This document shows, piece by piece, positions 36,668 to 46,332 of a stretch of DNA of 64,000 nt. The stretch is taken from NCBI GenBank assembly GCA_017645945.1, contig JAGCNL010000076.1:124001-188000 (forward strand), in the 5' to 3' direction. The notes below the pieces were generated by a model. It saw nothing but the letters and a program-made list of their open reading frames with translations, ran no database searches and was not told where the DNA came from. How positions within the stretch are numbered: position 1 is the first letter of the stretch; each line of letters opens with the position of its first letter. Made by a program: the position numbers and the translations under genes. The DNA is from Salinivirgaceae bacterium (GTDB taxonomy: Bacteria; Bacteroidota; Bacteroidia; Bacteroidales; SZUA-534).

Positions 36668-38281
36668 ATGTATTCCACAAAAAAGAACATACAGCAGTTG
36701 CTGTCGCTGATGGAACAGCACGGGGTGACGGATGTTGTGCTGTCGCCTGGCTCGCGGAATATGCCGCTGGCGCAGTCGTTTGCCGCGCACCCGAGTTTCA
36801 CCTGCCATGCCGTCACCGATGAGCGCAGTGCAGGATTTTTCGCCATCGGGTTGGCACTCAACAAGAAACGGGCGGCCGCAGTGTGCGTGACATCGGGTTC
36901 GGCGTTGCTCAATCTGGCATCGGCAGTGTCGGAAGCCTACTATCAGCAGGTGCCGCTTTTGGTTATTTCCGCCGACCGCCCAGCCGCATGGATTGGGCAA
37001 ATGGACGGCCAGACCATTCCGCAGACGGGTGTCTTCGGGACTCTTGTGCGCAAGGAAGTGTCGCTGCCCGAACCTGCCAACGAAACCGACCTTTGGCACT
37101 GTAACCGTCTGATTAACGATGCTTTACTCGAACTCAACCACCACGTGTGCGGGCCAGTTCACATCAACGTGCCAATCAGCGAACCGTTTTTCGATTGCTC
37201 GGCCACCGAAATTGAGACTGAAAGGGTGATTCGGCGCGGCTTGCCAGACATTGACACCTGGCGTTCGGCAAAACGACAGATTGTGGTTGTTGGTCAGTTG
37301 CAAAAATCTGAAGCAGAGCAACTTAAGCCGACACTTTCAAAACTTGGCTGTCCGATACTTTGCGAGCATATCTCAAATTTAGGCAGTCATCCGAATTTTA
37401 TCAGCAATGCAGATTTAATTCTCAATTCAACTGACACTGAACAAATTACACCAGATTTAGTCATTTATTTTGGCGGGCACATTGTTTCGAAACGGATAAA
37501 AAATTTCATAAGAGCCGCCAAGCCGCACCAATGCTGGCGTGTGGACGCTGAAGGTGCTTGCACCGACACATTCCAATGCGCGACACATATTATTGAAATG
37601 CAGCCAAAAGATTTTCTGCAAATGCTGACACCCGTCAACCGCAACTGGCTGGAAACGTGGCAGAAAGCAAGCGCTGCAGTTGAAGCGGAAATGCAAAAAT
37701 TGGATTTTGGCTTCACTCCTTTCTGCATTGTCAAACGAGTTTTGGAGCAGATTCCGCCACAATCGGCTATTGTGCTGGCAAACAGCAGTATGGTGCGTTA
37801 CGCGCAACTATTTAGTCTGAACAGCGACATTGAAGTGCTTTGCAATCGCGGCGTGAACGGAATCGACGGAACGCTCTCAACAGCAGCAGGTTACGCATCG
37901 GCCAATCCTAACAAGAAAGTCTTTGTGATGATTGGCGATTTGAGTTTCTTCTACGACATGAACGCCCTTTGGCAGACCAATCTGCCGCAGAATCTGCGAA
38001 TCGTACTTATTAATAATGGTTGCGGCGAGATATTCAGAGTGCTGCCAGGACTACCTAAAAATGCCGACACCGAACGGTTTGTAATGGCATCGCACAACAC
38101 ATCGGCAAAAGGTTGGACGGAATCGTTAGGCATTGAATATCAATCGGCTAAAAGCACATCAGAAATAGAAAAATGCATCGGATTAATAATGCAAAGCCAG
38201 AAAACGGCACTTGCGGAATTCTTCACAAATCCGTCCACCGATGAATCTGTATTTAACAAAATTCAAAACTTAAAAATATGA
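36668..38281 (+). CDS. menD: SEPHCHC synthase (MenD)
   Basis: This 537-residue thiamine-diphosphate enzyme joins 2-oxoglutarate to isochorismate. Motifs are [16 protein letters not shown] near residues 25-40, the TPP-side glutamate in [12 protein letters not shown] near 53-64, [10 protein letters not shown], and the TPP-binding [15 protein letters not shown] near 420. I chose ATG 36668 ([10 protein letters not shown]). Its stop overlaps the menB start by 4 bp (ATGA), so the two are coupled. Confidence 0.94.
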   Translation: MYSTKKNIQQLLSLMEQHGVTDVVLSPGSRNMPLAQSFAAHPSFTCHAVTDERSAGFFAIGLALNKKRAAAVCVTSGSALLNLASAVSEAYYQQVPLLVISADRPAAWIGQMDGQTIPQTGVFGTLVRKEVSLPEPANETDLWHCNRLINDALLELNHHVCGPVHINVPISEPFFDCSATEIETERVIRRGLPDIDTWRSAKRQIVVVGQLQKSEAEQLKPTLSKLGCPILCEHISNLGSHPNFISNADLILNSTDTEQITPDLVIYFGGHIVSKRIKNFIRAAKPHQCWRVDAEGACTDTFQCATHIIEMQPKDFLQMLTPVNRNWLETWQKASAAVEAEMQKLDFGFTPFCIVKRVLEQIPPQSAIVLANSSMVRYAQLFSLNSDIEVLCNRGVNGIDGTLSTAAGYASANPNKKVFVMIGDLSFFYDMNALWQTNLPQNLRIVLINNGCGEIFRVLPGLPKNADTERFVMASHNTSAKGWTESLGIEYQSAKSTSEIEKCIGLIMQSQKTALAEFFTNPSTDESVFNKIQNLKI

Positions 38282-39096
38282 CACACGATTGGAAAACAAT
38301 AAAAAAATACCAGGACATCCTGTTCGAGATGTACAACGGCATTGCGCGCATCACCATTAACCGCGAGCGCTACCGCAACGCCTTCACCCCTACCACGACC
38401 GCCGAAATGGGCGATGCTCTCGCCTATTGCCGTGAGTGTCAGGATATTTACGTGGTTGTGTTCACTGGTGCGGGCGACAAAGCGTTCTGCAGCGGTGGCG
38501 ATATGCACGTGAAAGGCCGCGGCGGCTACATCGACGAATCGGGGAAACCTCGCCTCACGGTGCTCGATGTGCAGAAGCAAATCCGCTCGCTGCCAAAGCC
38601 CGTTATTGCTGCGGTGAACGGCTACGCGATAGGCGGCGGCAACGTGCTGCAGGTTGTTTGCGACCTGACAATAGCATCAGAAAACGCCATTTTCGGACAG
38701 ACTGGTCCCAAGGTCGGCAGTTTCGATGCAGGTTTCGGCTCATCGTATCTGGCAAGCATTGTCGGACAGAAAAAGGCACGAGAGATTTGGTTTATGTGCC
38801 GCCAATACTCGGCTCAAGAAGCACTGGAAATGGGTATGGTGAACAAGGTTGTGCCACTCAATCAACTTGAAGATGAGTATGTTGCGTGGGCCGAAAAGAT
38901 GATGGAATACTCTCCCCTCGCCTTGCGTATGATTAAGCGCGGACTGAACGCCGAACTCGACGGACAGGCTGGTATTCAGGAGTTTGCGGGCGATATGACA
39001 ATGCTCTACTATTGTCTTGACGAGGCGCAGGAAGGCGGCCGCGCTTTCCTCGAAAAGCGGAAACCAGACTTTAAGAAATATCCAAAATTTCCGTAA
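38278..39096 (+). CDS. menB: 1,4-dihydroxy-2-naphthoyl-CoA synthase
   Basis: This 272-residue crotonase-fold enzyme closes the naphthoquinone ring. [14 protein letters not shown] near residues 63-76 and [26 protein letters not shown] near 114-140 form the oxyanion hole and CoA site. [12 protein letters not shown] is the MenB-specific loop that separates it from enoyl-CoA hydratases, and the C-terminal [13 protein letters not shown] is typical. It overlaps menD by 4 bp. Its product ester needs a thioesterase (MenI) and MenA/MenG, none of which lie in the window. Confidence 0.96.
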   Translation: MTHDWKTIKKYQDILFEMYNGIARITINRERYRNAFTPTTTAEMGDALAYCRECQDIYVVVFTGAGDKAFCSGGDMHVKGRGGYIDESGKPRLTVLDVQKQIRSLPKPVIAAVNGYAIGGGNVLQVVCDLTIASENAIFGQTGPKVGSFDAGFGSSYLASIVGQKKAREIWFMCRQYSAQEALEMGMVNKVVPLNQLEDEYVAWAEKMMEYSPLALRMIKRGLNAELDGQAGIQEFAGDMTMLYYCLDEAQEGGRAFLEKRKPDFKKYPKFP

Positions 39097-39128
39097 CACA
39101 CAGAAAAAGAACTTATTAATAAACGCAA

Positions 39129-40247
39129 ATGGTCGAAAACGAAATTGAAAATCGCAGCAAGGTTATTGTTCGCACAAGCATTGTGGGCATTGCGACCAAC
39201 GTAGTGCTTTCAGGATTTAAGGCGGCTGTCGGCTTTGTGACGGGGTCCATTGCCGTCACGCTTGACGCTGTGAACAACCTTTCCGACGCACTCTCGTCGG
39301 TGATAACGATAGTGGGCGCTAAACTGTCGAACAGACGCCCCAACAAGAAGCATCCGCTGGGATACGGCCGCATCGAGTATTTGAGCGCTATGATTGTTGC
39401 GGCTATCGTGCTGTACGCTGGCGGCACATCGGCGGTGGAGTCTGTCAAGAAGATTATCAATCCTGAAGAAGCCGACTACAGCACTGTCTCGCTTGTGATT
39501 ATCGCGGCAGCGGTAGTTGTGAAACTGGTGCTCGGCAAGTATGTGAAGCGTCAGGGCGAGCGTGTGAATTCGGGTGCTCTGGTGGCATCGGGTGCCGACG
39601 CGTTGTTCGACGCCATTCTGTCGCTTTCGGTGCTGGCTTCCGCTATCGTATTTTTGACAACGGGAATTTCGCTCGAGGCTTATGTGGGCGTTGCGATATC
39701 GCTGTTCATCATCAAGGCTGGAGTTGAAATGCTCAAGGAGACGCTGGACGATATTCTGGGCAAGCGCACCGACAAGGAAATGGCCAAACGCATCAAGGCG
39801 ATTCTCACCGCCGAAGAACCTGTGCGTGGCGCTTACGACCTGATTCTGAACGATTACGGTCCGAACAAGCATATAGGTTCTGTCCATTTGGAACTGCCTG
39901 ATAATATGACCGTTGAAGAACTTGACGTACTGACCCGCAAACTGCAGACCCGCGTTTTCAAGGAGACGAGCGTCATTCTTGCGGGCGTGGGCGTCTATTC
40001 CTACAACACAAAGAACAACGAGGCTGCCGAAATACGAAATAAAGTCTTGAAGATTGTGAAATCGCACCCTTGGGCATTGCAGCTGCACGGCTTCTATGTT
40101 GATATGAATGAACGCACTATGCGCTTCGATGTGGTGATGAGTTTCGACATTGTGGCTGAAGAAGGCGCGGCAATTCTTTGCAAAGAGGTCGGCGAGGCCT
40201 TCCCTGGATACGAAGTCTTCATTTCGCCCGATGTGGATTTGGGATAG
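39129..40247 (+). CDS. Cation diffusion facilitator family transporter
   Basis: This 372-residue protein has about six membrane segments in its first 210 residues and a long cytoplasmic C-terminal domain. The CDF metal site is LDAVNNLSDALSS near residues 40-52, where the usual HxxxD/NxxxD ligand set is N44 and D48 or neighbours, with HPLGYGRIEY following. Such carriers export Zn, Mn, Fe or related ions against protons. It sits between menB and menC, 32 and 22 bp apart, so it is transcribed with the menaquinone genes. No mechanistic link is known to me. The C-terminal half beyond residue 290 is longer than in minimal CDFs. Confidence 0.9.
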   Translation: MVENEIENRSKVIVRTSIVGIATNVVLSGFKAAVGFVTGSIAVTLDAVNNLSDALSSVITIVGAKLSNRRPNKKHPLGYGRIEYLSAMIVAAIVLYAGGTSAVESVKKIINPEEADYSTVSLVIIAAAVVVKLVLGKYVKRQGERVNSGALVASGADALFDAILSLSVLASAIVFLTTGISLEAYVGVAISLFIIKAGVEMLKETLDDILGKRTDKEMAKRIKAILTAEEPVRGAYDLILNDYGPNKHIGSVHLELPDNMTVEELDVLTRKLQTRVFKETSVILAGVGVYSYNTKNNEAAEIRNKVLKIVKSHPWALQLHGFYVDMNERTMRFDVVMSFDIVAEEGAAILCKEVGEAFPGYEVFISPDVDLG

Positions 40248-40269
40248 GAAAGAACAGAAGATTGAATGA

Positions 40270-41322
40270 ATGCAACTCACGATAATTCCATATACGCTTC
40301 ATTTTAAGCAACCTGCGGGTACGTCGCGGGGTGTTTACACCGAACACAAGGTCTGGTTTCTGCGGATGCAGGACGACCGTGGCCGCATTGGTTGGGGCGA
40401 GGTGGCGCCGTTGCCGAATTTGAGTTGCGACGATGTGCCTGATTTTGAATCGGTTCTGCATGATGTTGCATCCAATTTCAACGGCACAATCGACTACGAG
40501 CGGTTGCGCAATTATCCTTCGATTCTGTTCGGGTTGGAGTGCGCGCAAATGGCTTGCAATGAGTTCGATACAATGGATATGAGCACGCCCTTTGCCACAG
40601 GAACCGACGGAATAACAATCAACGGACTTGTGTGGATGGGCAGTTTTGAGGAGATGAGCGCACGGGTTGAAGACAAGCTGCGACAAGGCTTCAGTTGTAT
40701 CAAGATAAAAATCGGCGCTATCGATTTCGAGAAGGAATACGAACTGTTACAACTTGTGCGTCAGCGTTTTCCTGCCGACAAGATAACCATTCGCGTTGAT
40801 GCCAACGGCGGTTTCGGACCCGACGATGCACCGCAAAAATTGGAGCGGCTGGCTCGGCTCGACATTCACTCAATCGAACAGCCGATAAGGGCTGGGCAGT
40901 GGCTGAAAATGGCCGAATTGTGCCGCACATCGCCCATTAAAATCGCTTTGGATGAGGAACTTATCGGCGTGAACGACCCGAAACGAAAATGCGAACTTCT
41001 TGACACCATAAAACCGCAGTATATAATCTTGAAACCGTCGCTGCACGGCGGATTGAGTGGTTGCAACGAATGGATTCGGCTTGCCAGCGAGCGCGGTATC
41101 GGCTTTTGGGCGACATCGGCGCTGGAGTCGAACATCGGGCTGTACTACATTGCACTTTGGGCCGCAACGCTCGGAATCGACATCCCGCAAGGACTTGGAA
41201 CAGGAGCGCTCTACACCAACAACATCGATTTGCCGCTGCAAGTTGTTGGAGAAAAACTGTGGGTGAAAGGGTGTGTGGAAAAGAAAATGAGAGAGTTAGA
41301 TGTTAGAGAATTGGAGAGTTAG
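40270..41322 (+). CDS. menC: o-Succinylbenzoate synthase
   Basis: This 350-residue enolase-superfamily enzyme dehydrates SHCHC to o-succinylbenzoate. The catalytic lysine pair is in CIKIKIG near residue 145, metal ligands are in RVDANGGF near 177, SIEQPI near 203 and ALDEEL near 227, and the opposite lysine is in YIILKPSLHGG near 257. Muconate-lactonising and dipeptide-epimerase relatives share this fold, but the position in a men cluster decides. It follows the CDF gene by 22 bp and precedes menE by a 105-bp repetitive spacer. Confidence 0.93.
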   Translation: MQLTIIPYTLHFKQPAGTSRGVYTEHKVWFLRMQDDRGRIGWGEVAPLPNLSCDDVPDFESVLHDVASNFNGTIDYERLRNYPSILFGLECAQMACNEFDTMDMSTPFATGTDGITINGLVWMGSFEEMSARVEDKLRQGFSCIKIKIGAIDFEKEYELLQLVRQRFPADKITIRVDANGGFGPDDAPQKLERLARLDIHSIEQPIRAGQWLKMAELCRTSPIKIALDEELIGVNDPKRKCELLDTIKPQYIILKPSLHGGLSGCNEWIRLASERGIGFWATSALESNIGLYYIALWAATLGIDIPQGLGTGALYTNNIDLPLQVVGEKLWVKGCVEKKMRELDVRELES

Positions 41323-41427
41323 AGAGTCAGAGTAAGGAGTAAGGGGTAAAGAGTAAAGTTGGGACTGTGGTCTGATGTCTGTAGTCCGTTGTCAATTCAA
41401 TTAGTCAATTAGTCAATCAATCAGTTA
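41323..41427. repeat. Low-complexity word-repeat spacer between menC and menE
   Basis: The 105-bp gap consists of short slipped words: GTAAGGAGTAAGGGGTAAAG, GTCTGATGTCTGTAGTC and AGTCAATTAGTCAATCAATC. It has the look of slippage-born sequence. No promoter box was identified. Confidence 0.6.
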
Positions 41428-42399
41428 ATGTCTTTGTCCGATTTTTTAAAGGAATGGAACAACTCGGCTGACACCGTTCTGGTGCACACTAGCGGCTCAA
41501 CGGGCGCACCAAAAATGTTGCTTGTTGAGAAACAGCGGATGCTTGCCAGCGCTCGTATGACTTGCGATTTCCTGAATCTGCAAGCTGGACAGACGGCTTT
41601 GCTCTGCATGTCGCTTGAGTATATAGGCGCCAAGATGATGGTAGTCAGGGCGATAGAGCGCAATTTACGACTGATTGAGGTTGAACCAACGGGGCATCCG
41701 CTTGCCTACGTAACCGCCGATATTGATTTTGCGGCTATGGTTCCGCTGCAGGTTTACAACTCGCTGCAAGTTCCCGACGAGCGGCAGAAGTTGATTAATA
41801 TCAAGCATTTGATTATTGGCGGAGGCGCTATCGACAAAAAAATGCAAGAGGAACTGCGCTCGTTTCCTAACGCCGTATGGTCGACCTACGGAATGACCGA
41901 AACGCTCTCACATATTGCCCTGCGGCGAATCAGCGGCCCCGAAGCAACTGACTGGTACACCCCACTGGCAGGCGTAAAAATCGGTCTGACCGAGAACCAA
42001 TGTCTGACTATCAGCGCACAGCACTTAACACTGAACACACTAATTACCAACGATATAGCAAAGATTGACAGCAACGGCAAATTCAAGATTCTTGGCCGTG
42101 CCGACAATGTGATTAACAGCGGCGGCGTGAAAATCCAGATTGAAGAAGTGGAACGGCGGCTGAACGATTTGGGCATTGACAATGTGGCAATTGGCAGTTG
42201 CGCCGATGAAAAATTCGGCGAAGCGGTTGTCTTGCTGAACGCCAGCGCAGTCAGCGATTCAACTCTCAATCAAGCCATTAGCCAACTGCCGAAATATTGG
42301 CAGCCCAAACACATCATCAAGGTTAACGCCATTCCGCTGACTGAAAATGGTAAGATTGCGCGGCAGAAGGTGAAGGAAATTGTTGCGAATAATATTTGA
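41428..42399 (+). CDS. menE: o-Succinylbenzoate--CoA ligase (short form)
   Basis: This 323-residue AMP-forming ligase activates o-succinylbenzoate with CoA. The AMP-binding loop VHTSGSTGAPKMLLVEK is at about residues 19-35, the STYGMTETLSH motif at about 152-162, GRADNVINSGGVKIQ at about 226-240, and the C-terminal lysine in PLTENGKIARQK at about 303-314. At 323 residues it lacks much of the N-terminal region of standard MenE (about 450-490 residues), as is common in Bacteroidota. Last gene of the cluster; a strong terminator follows. Confidence 0.92.
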   Translation: MSLSDFLKEWNNSADTVLVHTSGSTGAPKMLLVEKQRMLASARMTCDFLNLQAGQTALLCMSLEYIGAKMMVVRAIERNLRLIEVEPTGHPLAYVTADIDFAAMVPLQVYNSLQVPDERQKLINIKHLIIGGGAIDKKMQEELRSFPNAVWSTYGMTETLSHIALRRISGPEATDWYTPLAGVKIGLTENQCLTISAQHLTLNTLITNDIAKIDSNGKFKILGRADNVINSGGVKIQIEEVERRLNDLGIDNVAIGSCADEKFGEAVVLLNASAVSDSTLNQAISQLPKYWQPKHIIKVNAIPLTENGKIARQKVKEIVANNI

Positions 42400-42424
42400 T
42401 AAATATCATTATTAAAACATAACA

Positions 42425-42459
42425 AAATAGCCACTATTGCAATTCAATAGTGGCTATTT
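42425..42459. terminator. Bidirectional terminator after menE
   Basis: AAATAGCCACTATTG (42425-42439) and CAATAGTGGCTATTT (42445-42459) form a perfect 15-bp stem. It lies between convergent transcripts. Confidence 0.9.
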
Positions 42460-42478
42460 AATTCAGAGAATCAGCCTG

Positions 42479-43312
42479 TTACTTAAAATCTTCAGCCTTA
42501 AGCGGAGGCAGGTGCATACCCACCATTACCAGATTGTTGTCGGCGGCATATTTCAGCATGCGGCGGCGGCTGTCGATGGCATTCGGTTTGTCGGCATCAA
42601 ACGACGCGCAAATGTCTGGATTGACCATCTGCAAGGCGGCTCCATGCATCAAATCGCCAACCACAAGCAGACGTCCGCATTGGAAAGCAGTGTGGCCTGG
42701 AGTGTGACCTTTTGCATCGATGGCAACCACGCCCATTGGCAGAGTATCGCCAAAATTGAACAGGTGTAGATTAGCCTCGTAAGCCTTCATTGTGTTGATT
42801 TGCTGCGCATTCTGTCCAGGCTGTGCATTGGTTACCCAAGCGTCGTACTCGAGTTGTGCGGCATAAACCTGCGCATTCGGGAAGACAACAGTATCGCCTT
42901 TGAGCATTCCTCCAATATGGTCGCCATGGAAGTGCGTAATAAACAGATAATCAATCTTCGACGAAGGCACGCCAAGCGAGTCGAGACGGCGCTCAAGATT
43001 GCCGTTTTTGCCGCCAAGGCCAGTGTCGAACAGCAGATTTTTGCCGTCAATCTGAAGAAGGAATGTGCTGATTGACGAAGGAACGCCATCGCGAACACCA
43101 AGGCTGTCAATCAGTGCCGAGTCGGCGCCAGTAAACAACTGCACAGGCATCAGGCGCAAACCAACGTTGTCCTGAATCCATGTAACGTTCAGTTCATCAA
43201 GTTGAAAAGCAAGCACTTCGCCATTTGTGGCAGGCTGCTGCTGCACCGTTGTTGCCGAATTGCAGCCCATCAGGCACAACCCAGCAAAAAGAATTGCAGA
43301 AAACTTCTTCAT
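42479..43312 (-). CDS. Metallo-beta-lactamase-fold lipoprotein hydrolase
   Basis: This 277-residue lipoprotein has the lipobox LMGC near residue 16. Its MBL motif FITHFHGDHIGG near residues 128-139 gives the HxHxDH zinc site, with GHTPGHTAFQ near 207 and LVVGDLMHG near 221 supplying further ligands. The resemblance is to lactonase/quorum-quenching-like MBL hydrolases (AHL lactonase or methyl-parathion-hydrolase group), but substrate is not deducible. As a lipoprotein it acts in the periplasm or at the surface. It starts 6 bp after the apbE stop, so both are one operon. Confidence 0.88.
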   Translation of the reverse strand: MKKFSAILFAGLCLMGCNSATTVQQQPATNGEVLAFQLDELNVTWIQDNVGLRLMPVQLFTGADSALIDSLGVRDGVPSSISTFLLQIDGKNLLFDTGLGGKNGNLERRLDSLGVPSSKIDYLFITHFHGDHIGGMLKGDTVVFPNAQVYAAQLEYDAWVTNAQPGQNAQQINTMKAYEANLHLFNFGDTLPMGVVAIDAKGHTPGHTAFQCGRLLVVGDLMHGAALQMVNPDICASFDADKPNAIDSRRRMLKYAADNNLVMVGMHLPPLKAEDFK

Positions 43313-43318
43313 AACAAA

Positions 43319-44314
43319 TTATTTTAAAATCATTGCTTCAAATCCCTTGGAAAACACAGTTTTAAACTCTCCCGTCGAGTCGGAATAGATGAAATAGTAA
43401 TCGATATCGGGCAAAGTGTCGCACATTGCGGCGGCCGCCTCTGTGCCCAAAACCATACAAGCCGTGGCCAGAGCGTCGGTGGTGATGCAATCGGGTCCCG
43501 CAATCGACGCGCTCAACAGATTGCTCTGCACGGGGTAGCCCGTTGCAGGATTGATGGTGTGCGAATATTTCACACCGTTCTCGACAAAAAACTTATGATA
43601 ATTACCTGATGTTGAGAGACTTTTATTATCGAGTGCGACAATCCCCTGCAACTGGCGGTCGAGCGTTGCCGTGGTGTCATCAATAGGACGGTCGATGCCA
43701 ATGCGCCAAAGGCTTCCGCTCGGATTGACCCCGCTGGCCCGCACCTCGCCCCCAATCTCCACCATATAATCGTTAATGCCCATCCGCTCAAACATCTCTG
43801 CAATGAAATCGACTGATTGTCCTTGAGCCAAACAGTTGGCGTTCAGCTGAATGCGCGGGTCAGATTTTATGATGCGGTTGCCATCGATTTTCAATTTTTG
43901 GTATCCGCAGAACTGCTTTAGACTGTCGATAAGTTGCTGATTAACATGCTCTTTTTTGCTAAAACCGAATCCCCAGGCGTTCACAAGCGGACTGACAGTG
44001 ATATCCATTGCTCCACCAGTGATTTCCGATATTTCCAACGCGCGACGCACACAATTCAGAAACAGAGTATCATCGGTTTCGGTTATCTGATTGGTATTCA
44101 CTCGGCTGATTGTCGATTCGGCCATATAGGCGCTCAACGATGTATCGAAACGGTGCAACTGGTAAAGGATAGTCGAACCAATGTCGCTTTTATGCTTATA
44201 CACAATATGATACGATGTACCTTGAATGAAACCGTCGTTTGTATAGTAACTCGCAACTGGCGACGTGCAGGCGGCAATAAACATGACGGCAGCCAGAAAA
44301 ATCAATCTTCTCAT
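43319..44314 (-). CDS. apbE: FAD:protein FMN transferase
   Basis: This 331-residue lipoprotein (lipobox IAAC near residue 16) attaches FMN to Thr/Ser of target proteins such as NqrB/NqrC and RnfG. Motifs include GTSYHIVY near residue 32, the AWGFGF segment near 110, the SVDFIAEMFERMGINDYMVEIGGE region near 178-200, and the C-terminal HTINPATGYPV with TTDALATACMVLG. It works in the periplasm. It is the first gene of an operon with the MBL lipoprotein. Na+-pumping Nqr and Rnf complexes would be its natural targets, but neither is in the window. Confidence 0.94.
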   Translation of the reverse strand: MRRLIFLAAVMFIAACTSPVASYYTNDGFIQGTSYHIVYKHKSDIGSTILYQLHRFDTSLSAYMAESTISRVNTNQITETDDTLFLNCVRRALEISEITGGAMDITVSPLVNAWGFGFSKKEHVNQQLIDSLKQFCGYQKLKIDGNRIIKSDPRIQLNANCLAQGQSVDFIAEMFERMGINDYMVEIGGEVRASGVNPSGSLWRIGIDRPIDDTTATLDRQLQGIVALDNKSLSTSGNYHKFFVENGVKYSHTINPATGYPVQSNLLSASIAGPDCITTDALATACMVLGTEAAAAMCDTLPDIDYYFIYSDSTGEFKTVFSKGFEAMILK

Positions 44315-44490
44315 TCCGAATTATTTGCCGCAAAAATAATAAAGGTTAATTCCTTTCATTACTAATTGACTAACAATCTGCTAATAAAATTTGAAATCAT
44401 AAAAATGCTTTTTTTGCCATCATTCGGTCAACTTCTATTTTTTCAATTCACACCTATTTTTTAATTTAGGCGCAAATAAAAACTGACACT

Positions 44491-45111
44491 ATGTACATCG
44501 GAATAGCAGGAAACATCGGCTCTGGAAAGACCACACTGACAGGGCTTTTGGCCAAAAATTTCAAATGGGAAGCCCACTACGAAGAGGCCGACAATCCGTA
44601 TATGAACGATTTTTACAACGATATGCAGCGCTGGTCGTTCAACCTTCAGATTTATTTTCTGAACAGCCGATACAACCAGATTCTGCAAATTCTGAAATCG
44701 GGCAAGACCATTGTTCAAGACCGCACCATCTACGAGGACGCGCACATTTTTGCGCCCAACCTGCACGACATGGGGCTGTTGAGCACACGCGACTTCAACA
44801 CCTATTTCGCATCGTTCGAGTTGATGAGCAAATTCATCCAACCACCTGATTTGCTGATATATCTGCGTGCATCAGTGCCAACTTTGGTGCGCAACATCCA
44901 AAAGCGCGGGCGCGACTACGAGAGCTCAATCCGCTTGGATTACCTGAAACGGCTCAACGAGCGCTACGAGGCTTGGATTGCGAAGTACGACTTGGGCAAA
45001 CTGCTCATTTTCGATGTCGATGACATGAACTTCACCGAGAAACCCGAGGACTTACGCACCATCATCGACCGCGTCGATGCCGAAATCAACGGCCTTTTCA
45101 AGCAGAAATAG
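44491..45111 (+). CDS. Deoxynucleoside kinase
   Basis: This 206-residue kinase of the deoxyadenosine/deoxyguanosine kinase family phosphorylates salvaged deoxynucleosides. It has the P-loop GNIGSGKTTL at residues 7-16, the IVQDRTIYEDAHIF substrate motif with DR(S/T) near 71-84, and the LID-like RGRDYESSIRLDYLKRL near 132-149. Specificity (dA, dG or dC) is not decidable by eye. It precedes the DUF58 gene by 3 bp and is cotranscribed with it. Confidence 0.93.
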   Translation: MYIGIAGNIGSGKTTLTGLLAKNFKWEAHYEEADNPYMNDFYNDMQRWSFNLQIYFLNSRYNQILQILKSGKTIVQDRTIYEDAHIFAPNLHDMGLLSTRDFNTYFASFELMSKFIQPPDLLIYLRASVPTLVRNIQKRGRDYESSIRLDYLKRLNERYEAWIAKYDLGKLLIFDVDDMNFTEKPEDLRTIIDRVDAEINGLFKQK

Positions 45112-45114
45112 CGG

Positions 45115-46035
45115 ATGGAAACGCTGCAAGAGATAATCGAATTCGACAGGTTCGACAATCTCGAATGGTGTGCCCGACAAATTGTCGAGGGATTCATAAC
45201 TGGCTTACACAAAAGCCCTTACCATGGCTTCTCTGTTGAGTTTGCCGAACACCGACTCTACAACCAGGGCGAATCGACGCGCCACATCGACTGGAAACTC
45301 TTTGCCAGAACTGACAAACTCTTCACCAAGCAGTTCGAAGAAGAGACCAATATGCGGTGCAACATACTGATTGACACCTCATCGTCGATGTTGTTCCCAA
45401 CAGGCAAAGGCAAGCAGATTAACAAACTCACGTTCTCAATCTACTCGGCCGCCGCGCTCATCCACCTTCTGCGCCGCCAGCGCGACGCGGTGGGTATCAC
45501 GCTCTTCTCGGACCAAATCGAACTGCAAACTGAATCGCGCCTATCGGAGTCGCACGCAAAAATGCTCTACGCCGAACTTGAGAAATGCCTTTGGGCGAAG
45601 CACTCATCGGCGCGGCACACCACCGACCTTGCCGACACGCTGCACCTGACAGCCGAAAAAATGCACAAACGGTCGCTGATAATCGTCTTCTCCGACTTGT
45701 TCGCGCCTGATATGCAGGGCCTTTACAGCGCAATCGAGCACCTGAAGCACAACCGCCACGAAGTGGTCATCTTCCACATCACCGACCACAAGCACGAAAT
45801 GCTTCTCGACTACCCCAATCGCCCCATCTGCTTTGTTGACATGGAAACTGGCGAGCGAATCAAACTGAACCCCAATCAGATACGCGATACTTACCAATCG
45901 ACAGTCAGCACTTTTTTGAGCGATTTGCAGACAAAATGCGGCCAGTACGGCATTGAACTTGTGAGTGCCGACGTGAACCATAATTTTGCCGACATTCTGA
46001 CTCCGTTCCTGATAAAACGGGCAAAGGCAGGATGA
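45115..46035 (+). CDS. DUF58 domain protein
   Basis: This 306-residue protein carries the DUF58 domain (GESTRHIDWKLFARTDKLFTKQ region near residues 48-68) followed by a von Willebrand A-like fold with the start of a metal site, LIDTSSSM near 83-90, and SDLFAPD near 198. DUF58 proteins usually accompany MoxR AAA+ ATPases; here it instead follows a deoxynucleoside kinase by 3 bp, with no MoxR partner in view. Function is unknown beyond a likely role in envelope or metal-dependent complex assembly in related operons. Confidence 0.88.
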   Translation: METLQEIIEFDRFDNLEWCARQIVEGFITGLHKSPYHGFSVEFAEHRLYNQGESTRHIDWKLFARTDKLFTKQFEEETNMRCNILIDTSSSMLFPTGKGKQINKLTFSIYSAAALIHLLRRQRDAVGITLFSDQIELQTESRLSESHAKMLYAELEKCLWAKHSSARHTTDLADTLHLTAEKMHKRSLIIVFSDLFAPDMQGLYSAIEHLKHNRHEVVIFHITDHKHEMLLDYPNRPICFVDMETGERIKLNPNQIRDTYQSTVSTFLSDLQTKCGQYGIELVSADVNHNFADILTPFLIKRAKAG

Positions 46036-46332
46036 TTTTTGTGGCCACACAGCAATAAAAACACACCCGAAAAACCAGTAAAATGGGGAGTCCTCCGCCC
46101 CCAAAGCTTGTATTTATGCGTTTTGGGAATCTTTCTATACCAAAAACTGCAAGCATCACTGCACTTTCAAATAAATCAATCAAATACACGGATTCGGCGA
46201 TAAACCAAGACCACTTCCATCAATCGGTTTTATCTATCGATACTATAGAAAAATACCATAATCATTATAGAAGAATTGACTCTGCAAGCACTACTTTTGC
46301 GGCCAGAAAAAAGGGTTAAAAAGTACATTGAT
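46036..46332. other. 297-bp gap before nhaD
   Basis: No gene seen. It holds TACTTTTG at 46292-46299 and otherwise AT-rich DNA with no strong hairpin. Confidence 0.5.
46292..46299 (+). promoter_or_regulatory. -7 box TACTTTTG of nhaD
   Basis: TACTTTTG followed by CGG; transcription from near 46306 would exclude the upstream in-frame start at 46276 and supports ATG 46333 with a leader of about 27 bases. Confidence 0.5.

Noticed and set aside
36257..37099. 280-codon open frame on the minus strand
   Set aside because: Spans menF and menD antisense; both are complete on the plus strand.
39210..40280. 356-codon open frame on the minus strand
   Set aside because: Antisense to the CDF transporter, and its composition (His/Arg rich) is typical of a shadow of GC-biased codons.
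46276..46332. Start of nhaD at 46276
   Set aside because: The extra 19 residues are charged, and the -7 box at 46292 lies inside them; ATG 46333 begins the first membrane segment.
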